Shown here: piece after piece, positions 34,971 through 44,026 of the stretch
Layout: each line of letters starts with the position of its first letter
How positions within the stretch are numbered: the stretch's first letter is position 1
Assembly: GCF_029870595.1 (NCBI RefSeq)
Contig: NZ_JAPDIR010000011.1
Location: 62,001 to 126,000 of the forward strand
Length of the DNA: 64,000 bases
From: Sphingomonas sp. CBMAI 2297
Lineage (GTDB): Bacteria > Pseudomonadota > Alphaproteobacteria > Sphingomonadales > Sphingomonadaceae
Reading direction: 5' to 3'
Program-made: the position numbers and the translations under genes
The notes under the pieces: model-generated
The model's database searches: none
What the model saw: only the letters and a program-made list of their open reading frames with translations
What the model was told of the DNA's origin: nothing

Positions 34971-36254
34971 ATGGACCGTATTCTCATTCGCGGCGGCAAT
35001 CGCCTTTCCGGCAGGATTCCCGTCTCCGGCGCCAAGAACGCGGCGCTCACGCTGATGCCCTGCGCGCTGCTGACCGACGAGCCGCTGACCCTGCGGAACC
35101 TGCCGCGCCTGGCGGATGTCGACAGCTTCGGCCACCTGCTCAACGAGCTCGGCGCCTCCACGGCGATCGAGGGCACGCGGCCCAGCGATTTCGGCCGGGT
35201 GATGACGGTGCGCGCGGGCAAGCTGACCTCGGCGGTCGCGCCCTATGACATCGTCCGCAAGATGCGCGCCTCGATCCTGGTGCTCGGCCCGCTGCTCGGC
35301 CGCGCGGGCGAGGCGACGGTGTCGCTGCCCGGCGGCTGCGCGATCGGCAATCGGCCGATCGACCTGCACCTGAAGGCGCTCGAGGCGATGGGCGCCGAGA
35401 TCGAGCTGGCCGCGGGCTATGTGAAGGCCACCGCGCCGGGCGGCCGGCTGCCCGGCGGCCGCTACAGCTTCCCGGTGGTCTCGGTCGGCGCGACCGAGAA
35501 CGCGCTGATGGCGGCGGTCACCGCCAAGGGCACCACCATACTCGACAATGCCGCCCGCGAGCCCGAGATCGTCGACCTGTGCAACCTGCTGGTCGCGATG
35601 GGCGCGAAGATCGGCGGCATCGGCACCGAGCGGCTGGAGATCGAAGGCCGGGATCGCCTGCACGGCGCGACCTATGCCGTGATGCCCGATCGGATCGAGG
35701 CGGGCAGCTATGCCTGCGCGGCGGCGATCACCGGTGGCGATATCGAACTGGTCGGCGCGGCGGCGGAGGACATGCGCGCCACGCTGGACGCGCTCGTCCA
35801 GGCGGGCGTGACCGTGGAGGAGACCAAGGCCGGCATCCGGGTGGCCGCCAATGGCCCGCTCAAGCCGCTGACCCTGTCGACGGCGCCCTTTCCGGGTTTC
35901 GCGACCGACATGCAGGCGCAGTTCATGGCGATGCAGCTGGTTGCGGAGGGCGCCAGCGTGTTCACCGAGACGATCTTCGAGAACCGCTACATGCACGTGC
36001 CCGAGCTGACCCGCATGGGCGCGCATATCGATGTGCGCGGGCGCACCGCCGTGGTGCACGGACCGGCCAGGCTGGTCGGTGCGCAGGTGATGGCCACCGA
36101 TCTGCGCGCCTCGATGAGCCTGATCCTCGCGGGGCTTGCCGCCGAGGGCGAGACGCAGGTCAACCGTGTCTATCACCTCGACCGCGGCTATGAGCGGCTC
36201 GAGGAGAAGCTGCAGGCCGTGGGCGCCGATATCGAGCGGGTCGGCGACGGCTAG
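34971..36254 (+). CDS. murA: UDP-N-acetylglucosamine 1-carboxyvinyltransferase
   Basis: Transfers enolpyruvate from PEP to UDP-GlcNAc, the first committed step of peptidoglycan synthesis and the target of fosfomycin. The 427-residue protein begins [29 protein letters not shown] (conserved Lys-Asn near residue 22) and carries [25 protein letters not shown], with the fosfomycin-reactive cysteine near residue 120. [13 protein letters not shown] and the C-terminal [19 protein letters not shown] are also typical. The gene is monocistronic or followed by the alpha/beta hydrolase gene five bases downstream. Confidence 0.97.
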   Translation: MDRILIRGGNRLSGRIPVSGAKNAALTLMPCALLTDEPLTLRNLPRLADVDSFGHLLNELGASTAIEGTRPSDFGRVMTVRAGKLTSAVAPYDIVRKMRASILVLGPLLGRAGEATVSLPGGCAIGNRPIDLHLKALEAMGAEIELAAGYVKATAPGGRLPGGRYSFPVVSVGATENALMAAVTAKGTTILDNAAREPEIVDLCNLLVAMGAKIGGIGTERLEIEGRDRLHGATYAVMPDRIEAGSYACAAAITGGDIELVGAAAEDMRATLDALVQAGVTVEETKAGIRVAANGPLKPLTLSTAPFPGFATDMQAQFMAMQLVAEGASVFTETIFENRYMHVPELTRMGAHIDVRGRTAVVHGPARLVGAQVMATDLRASMSLILAGLAAEGETQVNRVYHLDRGYERLEEKLQAVGADIERVGDG

Positions 36255-36259
36255 CGGCG

Positions 36260-37138
36260 ATGCGGAGGCGCCGCGCGCGACTGTTGATCGGGACGGCGGC
36301 GCTGCTGTCGATCCTGGTGCTCGCGACAAGCTGGTTCCTCGCATCGAAGATCGCCGCTGGACATGCCTCCGCGGTCGCGCCGGTTCCGCCGCCCGCCGAG
36401 CCGGTGCGCCTGAGGGCGCGGGACGGCGTTGCGCTCGCCGGTACCTACTGGCCTGGCAGGCGCCCCGATGCGCCGGCCGTGCTGCTTCTCCACGGCGTCG
36501 GCGCCTCGCGCAACCAGACCGCGCCGATGGCCGAGGCGCTGGCGGCGCAAGGCTATGCGGCGCTGGCGATCGACTTGCGCGGGCACGGTGCCTCGACGAT
36601 CACCGATCACAGCTATGGGCTCGACGAAGGGCTGGACGCACGCGCGGCGTTCGACTGGCTCAAGGCGCGGCAGCATAGCGGGAAGGTGGCGGTGATCGGC
36701 GTCTCGCTGGGCGGGGCCGCCGCGCTGATCGGCCGCGACGGCGCGGTCCCGGCCGATGCGCTGGTGCTGGTCGCGGTGTTTCCGGACATTCGCCATGCGA
36801 TCTACAACCGGCTGGCGGCGGTGCTGACGCCGGCGGGCGGGGCGCTCGCCGAGCCGCTGCTCAGCTTCCAGTCACTGCCGCGCCACCGCGTCTGGCCCGG
36901 GCGGATCGCGCCGATCGCGGCGATCCGGGACTATGCCGGGCCGGTCTTCGTTATCGGAGGCGCGGAAGACCGCTACACGCCGCCGGCGGAGACTCGCGCG
37001 CTCTACGCGGCCGCGCCGAATCGCAAGGCGCTGTGGCTGGTGCCGGGGCTGTCGCATGGCGAGGTGAGCAATCTGCATGACGCCGAATGGGCGCGGCGGA
37101 TCGGAGCGTTCCTGCGCGAGACGATCGGGATGCCCTAG
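36260..37138 (+). CDS. Alpha/beta hydrolase, membrane-anchored or exported
   Basis: A 292-residue protein with an N-terminal hydrophobic segment (residues 8-30) that may be a signal anchor, and a hydrolase fold: AVLLLHGVGASRNQ with the oxyanion HG, then DLRGHGAST, the nucleophile elbow GVSLGG (Ser near residue 150), the acid in GGAEDRYTPP (near 236) and His in PGLSHGEV (near 267). The triad is complete. The substrate is unknown; many relatives are listed as dienelactone-hydrolase or lysophospholipase-like. It starts five bases after murA and ends in a CTAG shared with the GH92 gene. Confidence 0.8.
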   Translation: MRRRRARLLIGTAALLSILVLATSWFLASKIAAGHASAVAPVPPPAEPVRLRARDGVALAGTYWPGRRPDAPAVLLLHGVGASRNQTAPMAEALAAQGYAALAIDLRGHGASTITDHSYGLDEGLDARAAFDWLKARQHSGKVAVIGVSLGGAAALIGRDGAVPADALVLVAVFPDIRHAIYNRLAAVLTPAGGALAEPLLSFQSLPRHRVWPGRIAPIAAIRDYAGPVFVIGGAEDRYTPPAETRALYAAAPNRKALWLVPGLSHGEVSNLHDAEWARRIGAFLRETIGMP

Positions 37139-39495
37139 CGCACGGTGCTCATGGAATAGGGCCGCGCCGCCTTGCCCGTCGCCCAGCTCCTGTTCGGCAC
37201 TGCCTGCATGCCGAAGCGCAGTTCGCCGCCGGCGACGATCTCCTCATGTTTCAGATAGCCGCGGGCCAGCGGCCTGCCGTTGAGCAGGACCTTGCCGACA
37301 TATTTGTTCGTGTCCGACAGCCCGTCCGCGACGATGGTGAAACGCTTGCCGTTCGGCAGGTTGAGCGCCGCGCGGTTCAGGAACGGCCGGCCGATCACAT
37401 ATTCGTTCGAGCCCGGCGCGACGGGGTAGAAGCCGAGCGCGGTGAACACGAGCCAGGCCGACATCTGGCCGAGATCGTCATTGCCCGAGAGCCCGTCCGG
37501 CCCCGGCTTGTACTGGCTCTCGACGATCTGCGTCAGCCGTTCCTGCGTCCGCCAGGGCTGGCCGGCATAGGCGTAGAGATAGGCGACATGGTGGCTCGGC
37601 TCGTTGCCATGGATATACTGGCCGATCAGGCCGGCAATGTCCTCGGCATGGCTGTAGTCGAGCTTCGAATTGTCGAAGTCGAACATGGCGTCGAGCTTCT
37701 TCACCGCCGCCGCGTCGCCGCCCAGCAGCGCGAACATGCCGGCCTGGTCCTGGGGCACGAACCAGGAATATTGCCAGGCATTGCCCTCGGTATAGTCCGA
37801 GCCATAGTTGATCGCGGTGGGATCGAAGGGGGTGCGGAAGGTCCCGTCCGCCTTGCGCGCGCGCAGGAAGCCGGTCTTCGCATCGAAGCTGTTGCGCCAG
37901 TTGCCTGCACGCTTCGCGAAGGCGGCGGCGATATCGGCCTTGCCCATTGCCTGGGCCATGCGCGCGATGGTCCAGTCGTCATAGGCATATTCGACTGTCT
38001 TGGAGGCTGCTTCCGGCTCCTTGTCGATCGGGACGTAGCCAAGCTGCATATAATGGTCCAGGCCACCATAGGGACCGTAGGTGGCGCTCTTCACCATCGC
38101 GTCGAGCGCGGCTTGCGCGTCGAAGCCGCGAATGCCCTTGAGATAGGCGTCGGCGATCACGGGCACGGCATGATAGCCGATCATCGTCCAGGTCTCGCGG
38201 CCGTGGAACTGCCAGACGGGCAGGATGCCGAAGGGGCTCGCCTGCTGGCTGGCGATCAGCGAGTCGACGATGTCGGCGTTCCGCTTCTTCGGCTGGAGCA
38301 GCACCAGCAGCGGATGCTCGGCGCGGAACGTGTCCCATAGCGAAAAGGTCGAGTGGAAGGTGAAGCCCTTTGCCGCATGGACCTGGTCGTCCGGGCCCCG
38401 CCAGCGGCCGTCGGCGTCGGAAAAGACGCTGGGGGCGATCATCGTGTGATAGAGCGCGGCATAGAAGGTCTTCACGGTAGCCGGCGCGCCCTCCGCCTGG
38501 ACAGCGCCCAGGGCATCGCGCCAGGCGGTCGTGGACCGCGCATAGATTTCCCTGAAGCCGCCCGCCTCGCTGTCGAGGTTGGCGATCGCGCCGTCCTCAT
38601 CGACCGAGGAGATCGCCACCTTCACTTCCAGCGGCTTGTCGAGCATGCCGAAGTCGAGCCGTGCCACCAGCGCGCGGCCGGCAAGCTGCGCGGCATCGTC
38701 CGCGCCGCGGCTTGGGCCCTGGAAGCCCTGATACGCGACCTTCTCTTCCTTGTTCAGAAAGGCATGATCCGTCAGCGACGCCGACGGGCGGATCGCGAAG
38801 AACAGCTTGCGCGCCGGCGCCCAGCCCCGGGTTTCGCGCGAACCGGTGATCGTGCCGTCGGCGCGGATGCGGATCGACGACCAGAGCGTCTTGCCCGGAT
38901 AATCGTAGAGCGAGCTGCGCAGGTCGAGCACCAGATGCGCCGCTTTCCCCGCGGGGAAGGCGTAGCGCTGGACGCCGACGCGCGTGCCCGCGGTGAGATC
39001 GGCGGTGATGCCCGAATCGTCGAGGACCACCGAGTAGAAGCCCGGCGTCGCCAGCTCGCGGTCATGGCTGAAGCGCGAGCGATAACCCGATCCGGGTTGC
39101 CTGGGGTCGCCGGGCTCGAGGGGCACCACGTCGCCCGCCACCGGCATCATCAGGAAATCGCCCAGGTCCGAATGGCCGGCGCCCGAGAAATGCGTCATCG
39201 AGAAGCCCTGGATGGTCGGGTCCTCGTAACGATAGCCGGCGGCGTGCGCATAGCATTCGCGGATCCGGCAGCTGGTATCGGTGTCCGGGCTGAGCTGGAT
39301 CATGCCGAACGGCGCGACGGCGCCGGGGAAAGTGTGCCCCTCGCCGCCGGTGCCGACCAGGGGAGCCTCGAACCAGGGCGGCGGCACGGGCTCGGCTTCT
39401 CGCGCCGCGTCCCGCCCGGGGGCGATCTGCGCCGACGCCGGCGCGGTAGCGAACGACAGGGCGGCGAGCACGGCGAGGCCGGTGCGAAGGGGCAT
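37135..39495 (-). CDS. GH92 family alpha-mannosidase, exported
   Basis: A 786-residue glycosidase of family GH92 (calcium-dependent exo-alpha-mannosidases). A signal peptide (cleavage near PASAQ, residue 24) is followed by VGTGGEGHTFPGAVAPFGMIQLSPDTD, GFSMTHFSGAGHSDLGDFLMMP, FHSTFSLWDTFRAEHPLL, GYVPIDKEPEAASKTVEYAYDDW, and GNDDLGQMSAWLVFTALGFYP, all in family order. ATG 39495 has GGGGG seven bases ahead; an ATG at 39501 is an alternative. It is divergent from a CE2-like esterase, suggesting joint attack on an acetylated mannose-containing glycan in the periplasm or outside the cell. Confidence 0.9.
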   Translation of the reverse strand: MPLRTGLAVLAALSFATAPASAQIAPGRDAAREAEPVPPPWFEAPLVGTGGEGHTFPGAVAPFGMIQLSPDTDTSCRIRECYAHAAGYRYEDPTIQGFSMTHFSGAGHSDLGDFLMMPVAGDVVPLEPGDPRQPGSGYRSRFSHDRELATPGFYSVVLDDSGITADLTAGTRVGVQRYAFPAGKAAHLVLDLRSSLYDYPGKTLWSSIRIRADGTITGSRETRGWAPARKLFFAIRPSASLTDHAFLNKEEKVAYQGFQGPSRGADDAAQLAGRALVARLDFGMLDKPLEVKVAISSVDEDGAIANLDSEAGGFREIYARSTTAWRDALGAVQAEGAPATVKTFYAALYHTMIAPSVFSDADGRWRGPDDQVHAAKGFTFHSTFSLWDTFRAEHPLLVLLQPKKRNADIVDSLIASQQASPFGILPVWQFHGRETWTMIGYHAVPVIADAYLKGIRGFDAQAALDAMVKSATYGPYGGLDHYMQLGYVPIDKEPEAASKTVEYAYDDWTIARMAQAMGKADIAAAFAKRAGNWRNSFDAKTGFLRARKADGTFRTPFDPTAINYGSDYTEGNAWQYSWFVPQDQAGMFALLGGDAAAVKKLDAMFDFDNSKLDYSHAEDIAGLIGQYIHGNEPSHHVAYLYAYAGQPWRTQERLTQIVESQYKPGPDGLSGNDDLGQMSAWLVFTALGFYPVAPGSNEYVIGRPFLNRAALNLPNGKRFTIVADGLSDTNKYVGKVLLNGRPLARGYLKHEEIVAGGELRFGMQAVPNRSWATGKAARPYSMSTVR

Positions 39496-39618
39496 GGTCA
39501 TGCCCCCGTTAGAGCAGAGCCATGGCGCGCCTCCAACCCGGATCGGAGCCGAATGCCGGCCGGCGATCGATCCGATGCCGCGATTTCGCGGGCGGGCGAG
39601 AGGGGCTACGGTGGCGCG

Positions 39619-40638
39619 ATGAAGCCCCTTGCCCTTGCCCTGCTCGCCCCGCTCATCCTCTCCGCCGCGACCGTGCAGGAAGGCAGGCGGCTGGCCGTCC
39701 ATGTCGGCGGCCGCGCGGTGGAGCAGGGCGGCGAGATGCGGTTCGGCTGGCCGGGCACCTATGTCGAGGCGCGCTTTCGCGGCACCGACGTCATCGCCCG
39801 GGTCGAGACGCGGGGCGACTTCCTGCGGGTGAGCCTGGACGGCAAGCCGTTCCAGACCCTGGTGACGCCGGGCCCCGCGACCGTGAAGATCACGGGGCTC
39901 AGGCCCGGCGTCCATGCCATCCGGATCGACAAGCTGACCGAGAGCCAGTCGGGCGGCAGCAGCTTTTTCGGCTTCTTCACGCACGGCGCGCCGCTCCCCG
40001 CGCCCGCCCGGGCCGGCGGGATCGAGTTCATCGGCGATTCGCACAGCGTGGGCTATGGCAACCTCTCCGCCACGCGCACCTGCACGGCGCAGCAGGTCCA
40101 TGACATGACCGACACCAGCCAGGCCTTCGGGCCGCTCCTCGCCCGGCGGCTGGGCGCCGATTACCGGGTGATCGCCTATTCGGGCTATGGCGTCGTTCGC
40201 AACTATGCCGGCAAGTTCCCGGGCGAGAGCCTGCCCTTTCTCTATCCCCGCGCGCTTCCGGGCGAACCGGCGCCGGCCGCGCCCGATCCGGGCTGGAAGC
40301 CTTGGGCGATCGTCGTCAACCTCGGCACCAACGACTTCTCGACGCCGCTCCACGCCGGCGAGACCTGGGCCGACGAAGCGGCGCTGCGGGCCGCCTATCG
40401 CGCCCGCTATATCGACTTTGTGAAAGAGCTCCGGCGCCGCCAGCCCCAGGCCCGGCTGGTGCTGATGGCCGCCGGCAATTTCCACGCCGAGGTCGCCGCG
40501 GTGGCGGCGGCCACCGGCGCGACGGCGGTGCGGGTGCCCGCCCTCGCGATGACCGGATGCAACTGGCACCCCTCGCTCGCCGACCATCGCGTCATGGCCG
40601 ATCTTCTGGCCGCGGCGCTAAAAGGCCGGCGCGGCTAG
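39619..40638 (+). CDS. Carbohydrate esterase, CE2-like SGNH hydrolase
   Basis: A 339-residue exported esterase. After a signal peptide (MKPLALALLAPLILSAATV) comes a beta-sandwich domain (about 25-125, FGWPGTYVEARFRG) and an SGNH domain: FIGDSHSVGYGN with the nucleophilic Ser near 139, GYGVVRNYAGK, VVNLGTNDFS, and a C-terminal NWHPSLADHRVMADLL with the catalytic His. The two-domain order is that of CE2 deacetylases, which remove acetyl groups from xylan or glucomannan. It is divergent from the GH92 mannosidase. Its end overlaps the convergent TPR gene by 21 bases. Confidence 0.8.
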   Translation: MKPLALALLAPLILSAATVQEGRRLAVHVGGRAVEQGGEMRFGWPGTYVEARFRGTDVIARVETRGDFLRVSLDGKPFQTLVTPGPATVKITGLRPGVHAIRIDKLTESQSGGSSFFGFFTHGAPLPAPARAGGIEFIGDSHSVGYGNLSATRTCTAQQVHDMTDTSQAFGPLLARRLGADYRVIAYSGYGVVRNYAGKFPGESLPFLYPRALPGEPAPAAPDPGWKPWAIVVNLGTNDFSTPLHAGETWADEAALRAAYRARYIDFVKELRRRQPQARLVLMAAGNFHAEVAAVAAATGATAVRVPALAMTGCNWHPSLADHRVMADLLAAALKGRRG

Positions 40639-42339
40639 CTTCACGTCCGCCCGGTTCCAGGCGGCGGCGAAGTCCTTCTCCGCCGCGCCCGCATCCTTGC
40701 CTTGCGCCTTCAGCGCCTGGGCGAGGCCGAGCAGGGCCCAGCCGTTGCGCGGATTGCGCCGGGGATCCAGGTCTTCGCGGAACACCGCCTCGGCCTCGGC
40801 CGCCTTGCCGCCGTCGAGCAGGGCGGCGCCGAGCAGGTGGCGGGTGGGGAAGAATTCGTCCGACGGCTCGTTGTACGACAGCCCGTCCTCGACGGTGACC
40901 GCTTCGCGCAGCAGCGCGAGCGCGCGGGGGCCGTCCTTCCGGGCGAGCGCGATTCGCGCCTCGGCGCGCAGCGCGGCGATGCGGAAGAGCGGCGCGGCCA
41001 GGTTCATGCCGGCCAGCGCATCGGCGGGCGCGGCGGCGATCCTGGCCTTGAGCCCGGCCAGCTCGGCCTCGGCCTCCGGGAGCTTGCCCGTGGCGGCGAG
41101 CGCGATGGTGCGCGCCGACAGCCAGTTGACGGTCAGGTCGAGCAGCCGCGCATCGGGCCGGGGCTCGGCCAGCATCTCGTCCCAGCGGCCGAAGCGGACC
41201 AGCGCCTGGTAGAGATAGCCGATCCCCCAATCCATGCCGGGCATGGCGGCGGCCTGATCGTCGGTGAACACCAGCCGCACGTCGCGCAGCGCCTTGATCG
41301 TCTCGGCGCTGCGCCCCTCCATCGCCGTCGAAGCGGCGAGGAACTGGAGATTGTGCGCCGAATACATCGGATAATAGTCGATCGCCGCGGTCCGGGCGTA
41401 ATAGGCCTTGTCCGCCGCATCGGCGCGGCGGTTCGCCTCGGCCGATTCCGCATAGCGGCCGACGCGCTGGAGGATGTGCGAGGGCATGTGCACGACATGG
41501 CCGGCACCGGGCATCATCGTGCCGATCCGCTCGGCCGCGCCGACGGCTCGGGCCGGCTCGGTCGATGCCTCGACGGCATGGATGTAATAATGGTTGGCGC
41601 CGGGATGATGCGGGTTGCGGGCGAGCACCGTCTCCAGCGTGGCGACGATCTCGGGCGTGTCGCGGGCCGGAGTGCCGTCGCCGTTCCACAGCTTCCACGG
41701 GTTCCGGTTCATCTGCGCTTCGGCGAAGAGGGTGAGGATGTCGTCGTCCTGGGGAAAGGCCCTCGCCGCGCCGCGCATCGCGTCGCCGAACGCGGCGAGC
41801 AGGGGCGCGCTGTTGCTCGCGTCGACCGGCTGCGGGCCGGTATAGCGCCGGGTGAGCGCCTGGATCAGCGCGCGGTTGGCGGGCGTGGCGCCGGGTGCCA
41901 GCGCCTCGGCCCTCTTCAGCGATTCCCATGCCACCCGGGCGCGGGCCGCCGCCATCATCGGCATGTTGTAATTGGGCCCGAGCGTGAGCGCGACGCCCCA
42001 ATGGCAGATGCCGCACCGGGGATCGGCCTCCGCCGCCCTGGCGAAGCTGCGCGCCGCCTCGTCATGGTTGAACGCCCAGAGCAGGCGCATGCCCTGGTCG
42101 AAATAGGCCTGGGCGGCAGGCACCCTCGTCCCGGCGTCGCGGTGGAAGGTGCCGAGATCCGGGAAGAGCTGCGCGCCATGCGCCCAGTCGGCGAGCGTCT
42201 GCGGAAAGCCGTGCCCCGCATGCATGCCGGCCATGTCGCCGGCGGCATTGCCGGGCTGCGCCGCGGCGGGCTGCGCCGCGGCGGGCAGCGCGAGCAGCGG
42301 CGCCGCGAGCAGAGCCAGGAAGCGTGAAAGTCCGATCAT
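40618..42339 (-). CDS. Exported TPR-repeat protein with a CxxCH motif
   Basis: A 573-residue protein: signal peptide (MIGLSRFLALLAAPLLALPAAAQ), a His/Met-rich patch (GDMAGMHAGHGFPQ), and then TPR-like repeats throughout (QAYFDQGMRLLWAFNHDEAARSFARAAEADP; GWALLGLAQALKAQGKDAGAAEKDF). CGICH in DPRCGICHWGVALTLGPNYN fits a c-type haem motif, although in relatives I remember the second cysteine followed by other aromatic residues. Its function is unknown. ATG 42339 gives a proper signal peptide and is preceded by GAGGGGGA. It overlaps the CE2 gene at the 3' end. Confidence 0.7.
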   Translation of the reverse strand: MIGLSRFLALLAAPLLALPAAAQPAAAQPGNAAGDMAGMHAGHGFPQTLADWAHGAQLFPDLGTFHRDAGTRVPAAQAYFDQGMRLLWAFNHDEAARSFARAAEADPRCGICHWGVALTLGPNYNMPMMAAARARVAWESLKRAEALAPGATPANRALIQALTRRYTGPQPVDASNSAPLLAAFGDAMRGAARAFPQDDDILTLFAEAQMNRNPWKLWNGDGTPARDTPEIVATLETVLARNPHHPGANHYYIHAVEASTEPARAVGAAERIGTMMPGAGHVVHMPSHILQRVGRYAESAEANRRADAADKAYYARTAAIDYYPMYSAHNLQFLAASTAMEGRSAETIKALRDVRLVFTDDQAAAMPGMDWGIGYLYQALVRFGRWDEMLAEPRPDARLLDLTVNWLSARTIALAATGKLPEAEAELAGLKARIAAAPADALAGMNLAAPLFRIAALRAEARIALARKDGPRALALLREAVTVEDGLSYNEPSDEFFPTRHLLGAALLDGGKAAEAEAVFREDLDPRRNPRNGWALLGLAQALKAQGKDAGAAEKDFAAAWNRADVKLAAPAF

Positions 42340-42524
42340 GACCGAGTTCCCCCTCGGGCCGGCAAGATATACCTGCCGGCCCTTGATCTCAATCAACTCT
42401 CGCGGACCTTGCGGTTCCCCGGCAAAGGCCCGATGCAATGTCGTTCGAGAGGTTTTCCCGCCGCGTCAATTGCACCGATACTGGGCGCCGGCCTTTGCCC
42501 GGGCCGGAAGTTCCTGATTCTCGC

Positions 42525-43835
42525 TCAGACTGCCTTCAGCGCTTCCTCGAAATCGGCGATCAGATCGTCGGCATCCTCGACGCCGATCGAGATGCGGACG
42601 AGATTGTCGGTGATGCCCAGCGCCTGCTTGCGCGCGTCGGGCACCGAAAGATGGGTCATGCCGGCCGGGTGGCTGGCCAGCGTCTCGGTGCCGCCCAGCG
42701 ACACCGCGAGCTTGGCGATCTTGAGGCTGTCGAGAAAGGCGAACGCCTCCTTCTCGCCGCCCTTGAGATAGAGCGAGAAGGTCGAGCCCGCGCCCGTGCA
42801 GTGGCGCCGATAGATATCGGCCTGGCGCGAGCCTTCCTCGAGGAAGCCGAGATAGCCGACATGCTCCACCTTGGGGTGGGTGCGCAGGAACTCGCAGACC
42901 TTCACGGCATTCTCGCCGGCGCGCGACATGCGCAGCTCCAGCGTCTCGAGGCTGCGGAGCAGCATCCAGGCGGTGTTGGGATCGCAGATCGTGCCGATCG
43001 TGTTGCGCATCAGCCGGATCGTGTTGATGTGCTCCTTCGAGCCGAGCACGCCGCCCGCCACCAGGTCCGAATGGCCGCCGGCATATTTGGTCAGCGAATA
43101 GACGACGATATCGGCGCCCTGCTTGAGCGGCTGGGCCCAGAGCGGGCCGAGGAAGGTGTTGTCGATCGCGATCGGCGGCTTGTTCGGCCCCTTGAAGATC
43201 GCGTCGCGGCTGGCGGCCACGGCTTCGACGTCGACCAGCGCGTTGGTGGGGTTGGCCGGCGATTCGAGATAGATCAGCGCGACGTTGCCGCTGGCGGCCT
43301 TGCCCAGCACCGCGTCGATCTCCTCGCGCGTGGCGCCGGCGGGGAAGTCGAGCCAGTGCACGCCGAAGCGGCCGAGGATGCGGGCGATCAGCGTCTCGGT
43401 CGCGGCATAGAGCGGTCCGGAATGGACGATCGTGTCGCCGGGCTTGACCATCGACAGGAACAAGGTGGCGATCGCCGACATGCCGCTGGAAAAGGCCAGC
43501 GCGTCCTCCGCGCCTTCCCACACGCCCAGGCGATCCTCGAGGATCTCCTGGTTCGGGCCGTTGAAGCGCGAATAGACCAGGCCCTCGGCGCCGCCCGGGC
43601 GCTTGCCGGTGACGCCCTCGAAATGGCGCTTGCCGGCGGCGGCATTGGGGAAGACGAAGGTGGAGGTGAGGAAGATCGGCGGCTTGAGCGAGCCTTCCGA
43701 GAGCATCGGGTCGAAGCCATGGCCCATCATCAGGGTGGCGGGCTTGAGCTTGCGTCCGCCGACCGTGTCGACATCCGCCTTGGGGCGGCGGCGCGGGGTT
43801 GCGCCGGTCAGGTCGGCTTCGGTCTCGTCGGTCAT
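42525..43835 (-). CDS. Cys/Met metabolism PLP-dependent enzyme (cystathionine gamma-synthase family)
   Basis: A 436-residue trans-sulphuration-type enzyme. It contains PPIFLTSTFVFPNAAAG, YSRFNGPNQEILEDRL, FSSGMSAIATLFLSMVKPGD, LESPANPTNALVDV, DNTFLGPLWAQPL, and VYSLTKYAGGHSDLVAG with the PLP-binding lysine. TETLASHPAGMTHL near the C-terminus is family-typical. Whether it is cystathionine gamma-synthase, O-succinylhomoserine sulfhydrylase or methionine gamma-lyase is not decidable from motifs alone. A 55-residue hydrophilic N-terminal extension precedes the core. ATG 43835 lies behind GGAGAG; the frame is open to 43982 but that stretch has no family content. Confidence 0.85.
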   Translation of the reverse strand: MTDETEADLTGATPRRRPKADVDTVGGRKLKPATLMMGHGFDPMLSEGSLKPPIFLTSTFVFPNAAAGKRHFEGVTGKRPGGAEGLVYSRFNGPNQEILEDRLGVWEGAEDALAFSSGMSAIATLFLSMVKPGDTIVHSGPLYAATETLIARILGRFGVHWLDFPAGATREEIDAVLGKAASGNVALIYLESPANPTNALVDVEAVAASRDAIFKGPNKPPIAIDNTFLGPLWAQPLKQGADIVVYSLTKYAGGHSDLVAGGVLGSKEHINTIRLMRNTIGTICDPNTAWMLLRSLETLELRMSRAGENAVKVCEFLRTHPKVEHVGYLGFLEEGSRQADIYRRHCTGAGSTFSLYLKGGEKEAFAFLDSLKIAKLAVSLGGTETLASHPAGMTHLSVPDARKQALGITDNLVRISIGVEDADDLIADFEEALKAV

Positions 43836-44026
43836 GCAGTCTCTCCGGTCAGGGGCGTGAGCGCGCGCGCTATGCCGCACTTTAGTTGCATCTGTAACGG
43901 AGTAGATGGCGAAGGACAGCCCCGCTTCCAACCCGTGTAGCCCATCCGTTACGGAGATTGTGCCGCTTGCCGATGCATTCACGATTATGAAGGTTCGTCC
44001 GATCGATTTCGGACGAGGGGCAAGAG

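Noticed and set aside
37135..40587. Reading the GH92 frame as a 1150-residue fusion extending upstream
   Set aside because: A signal peptide and a GGGGG site occur at 39495, and the additional residues overlap the divergent esterase gene with no recognisable domain.
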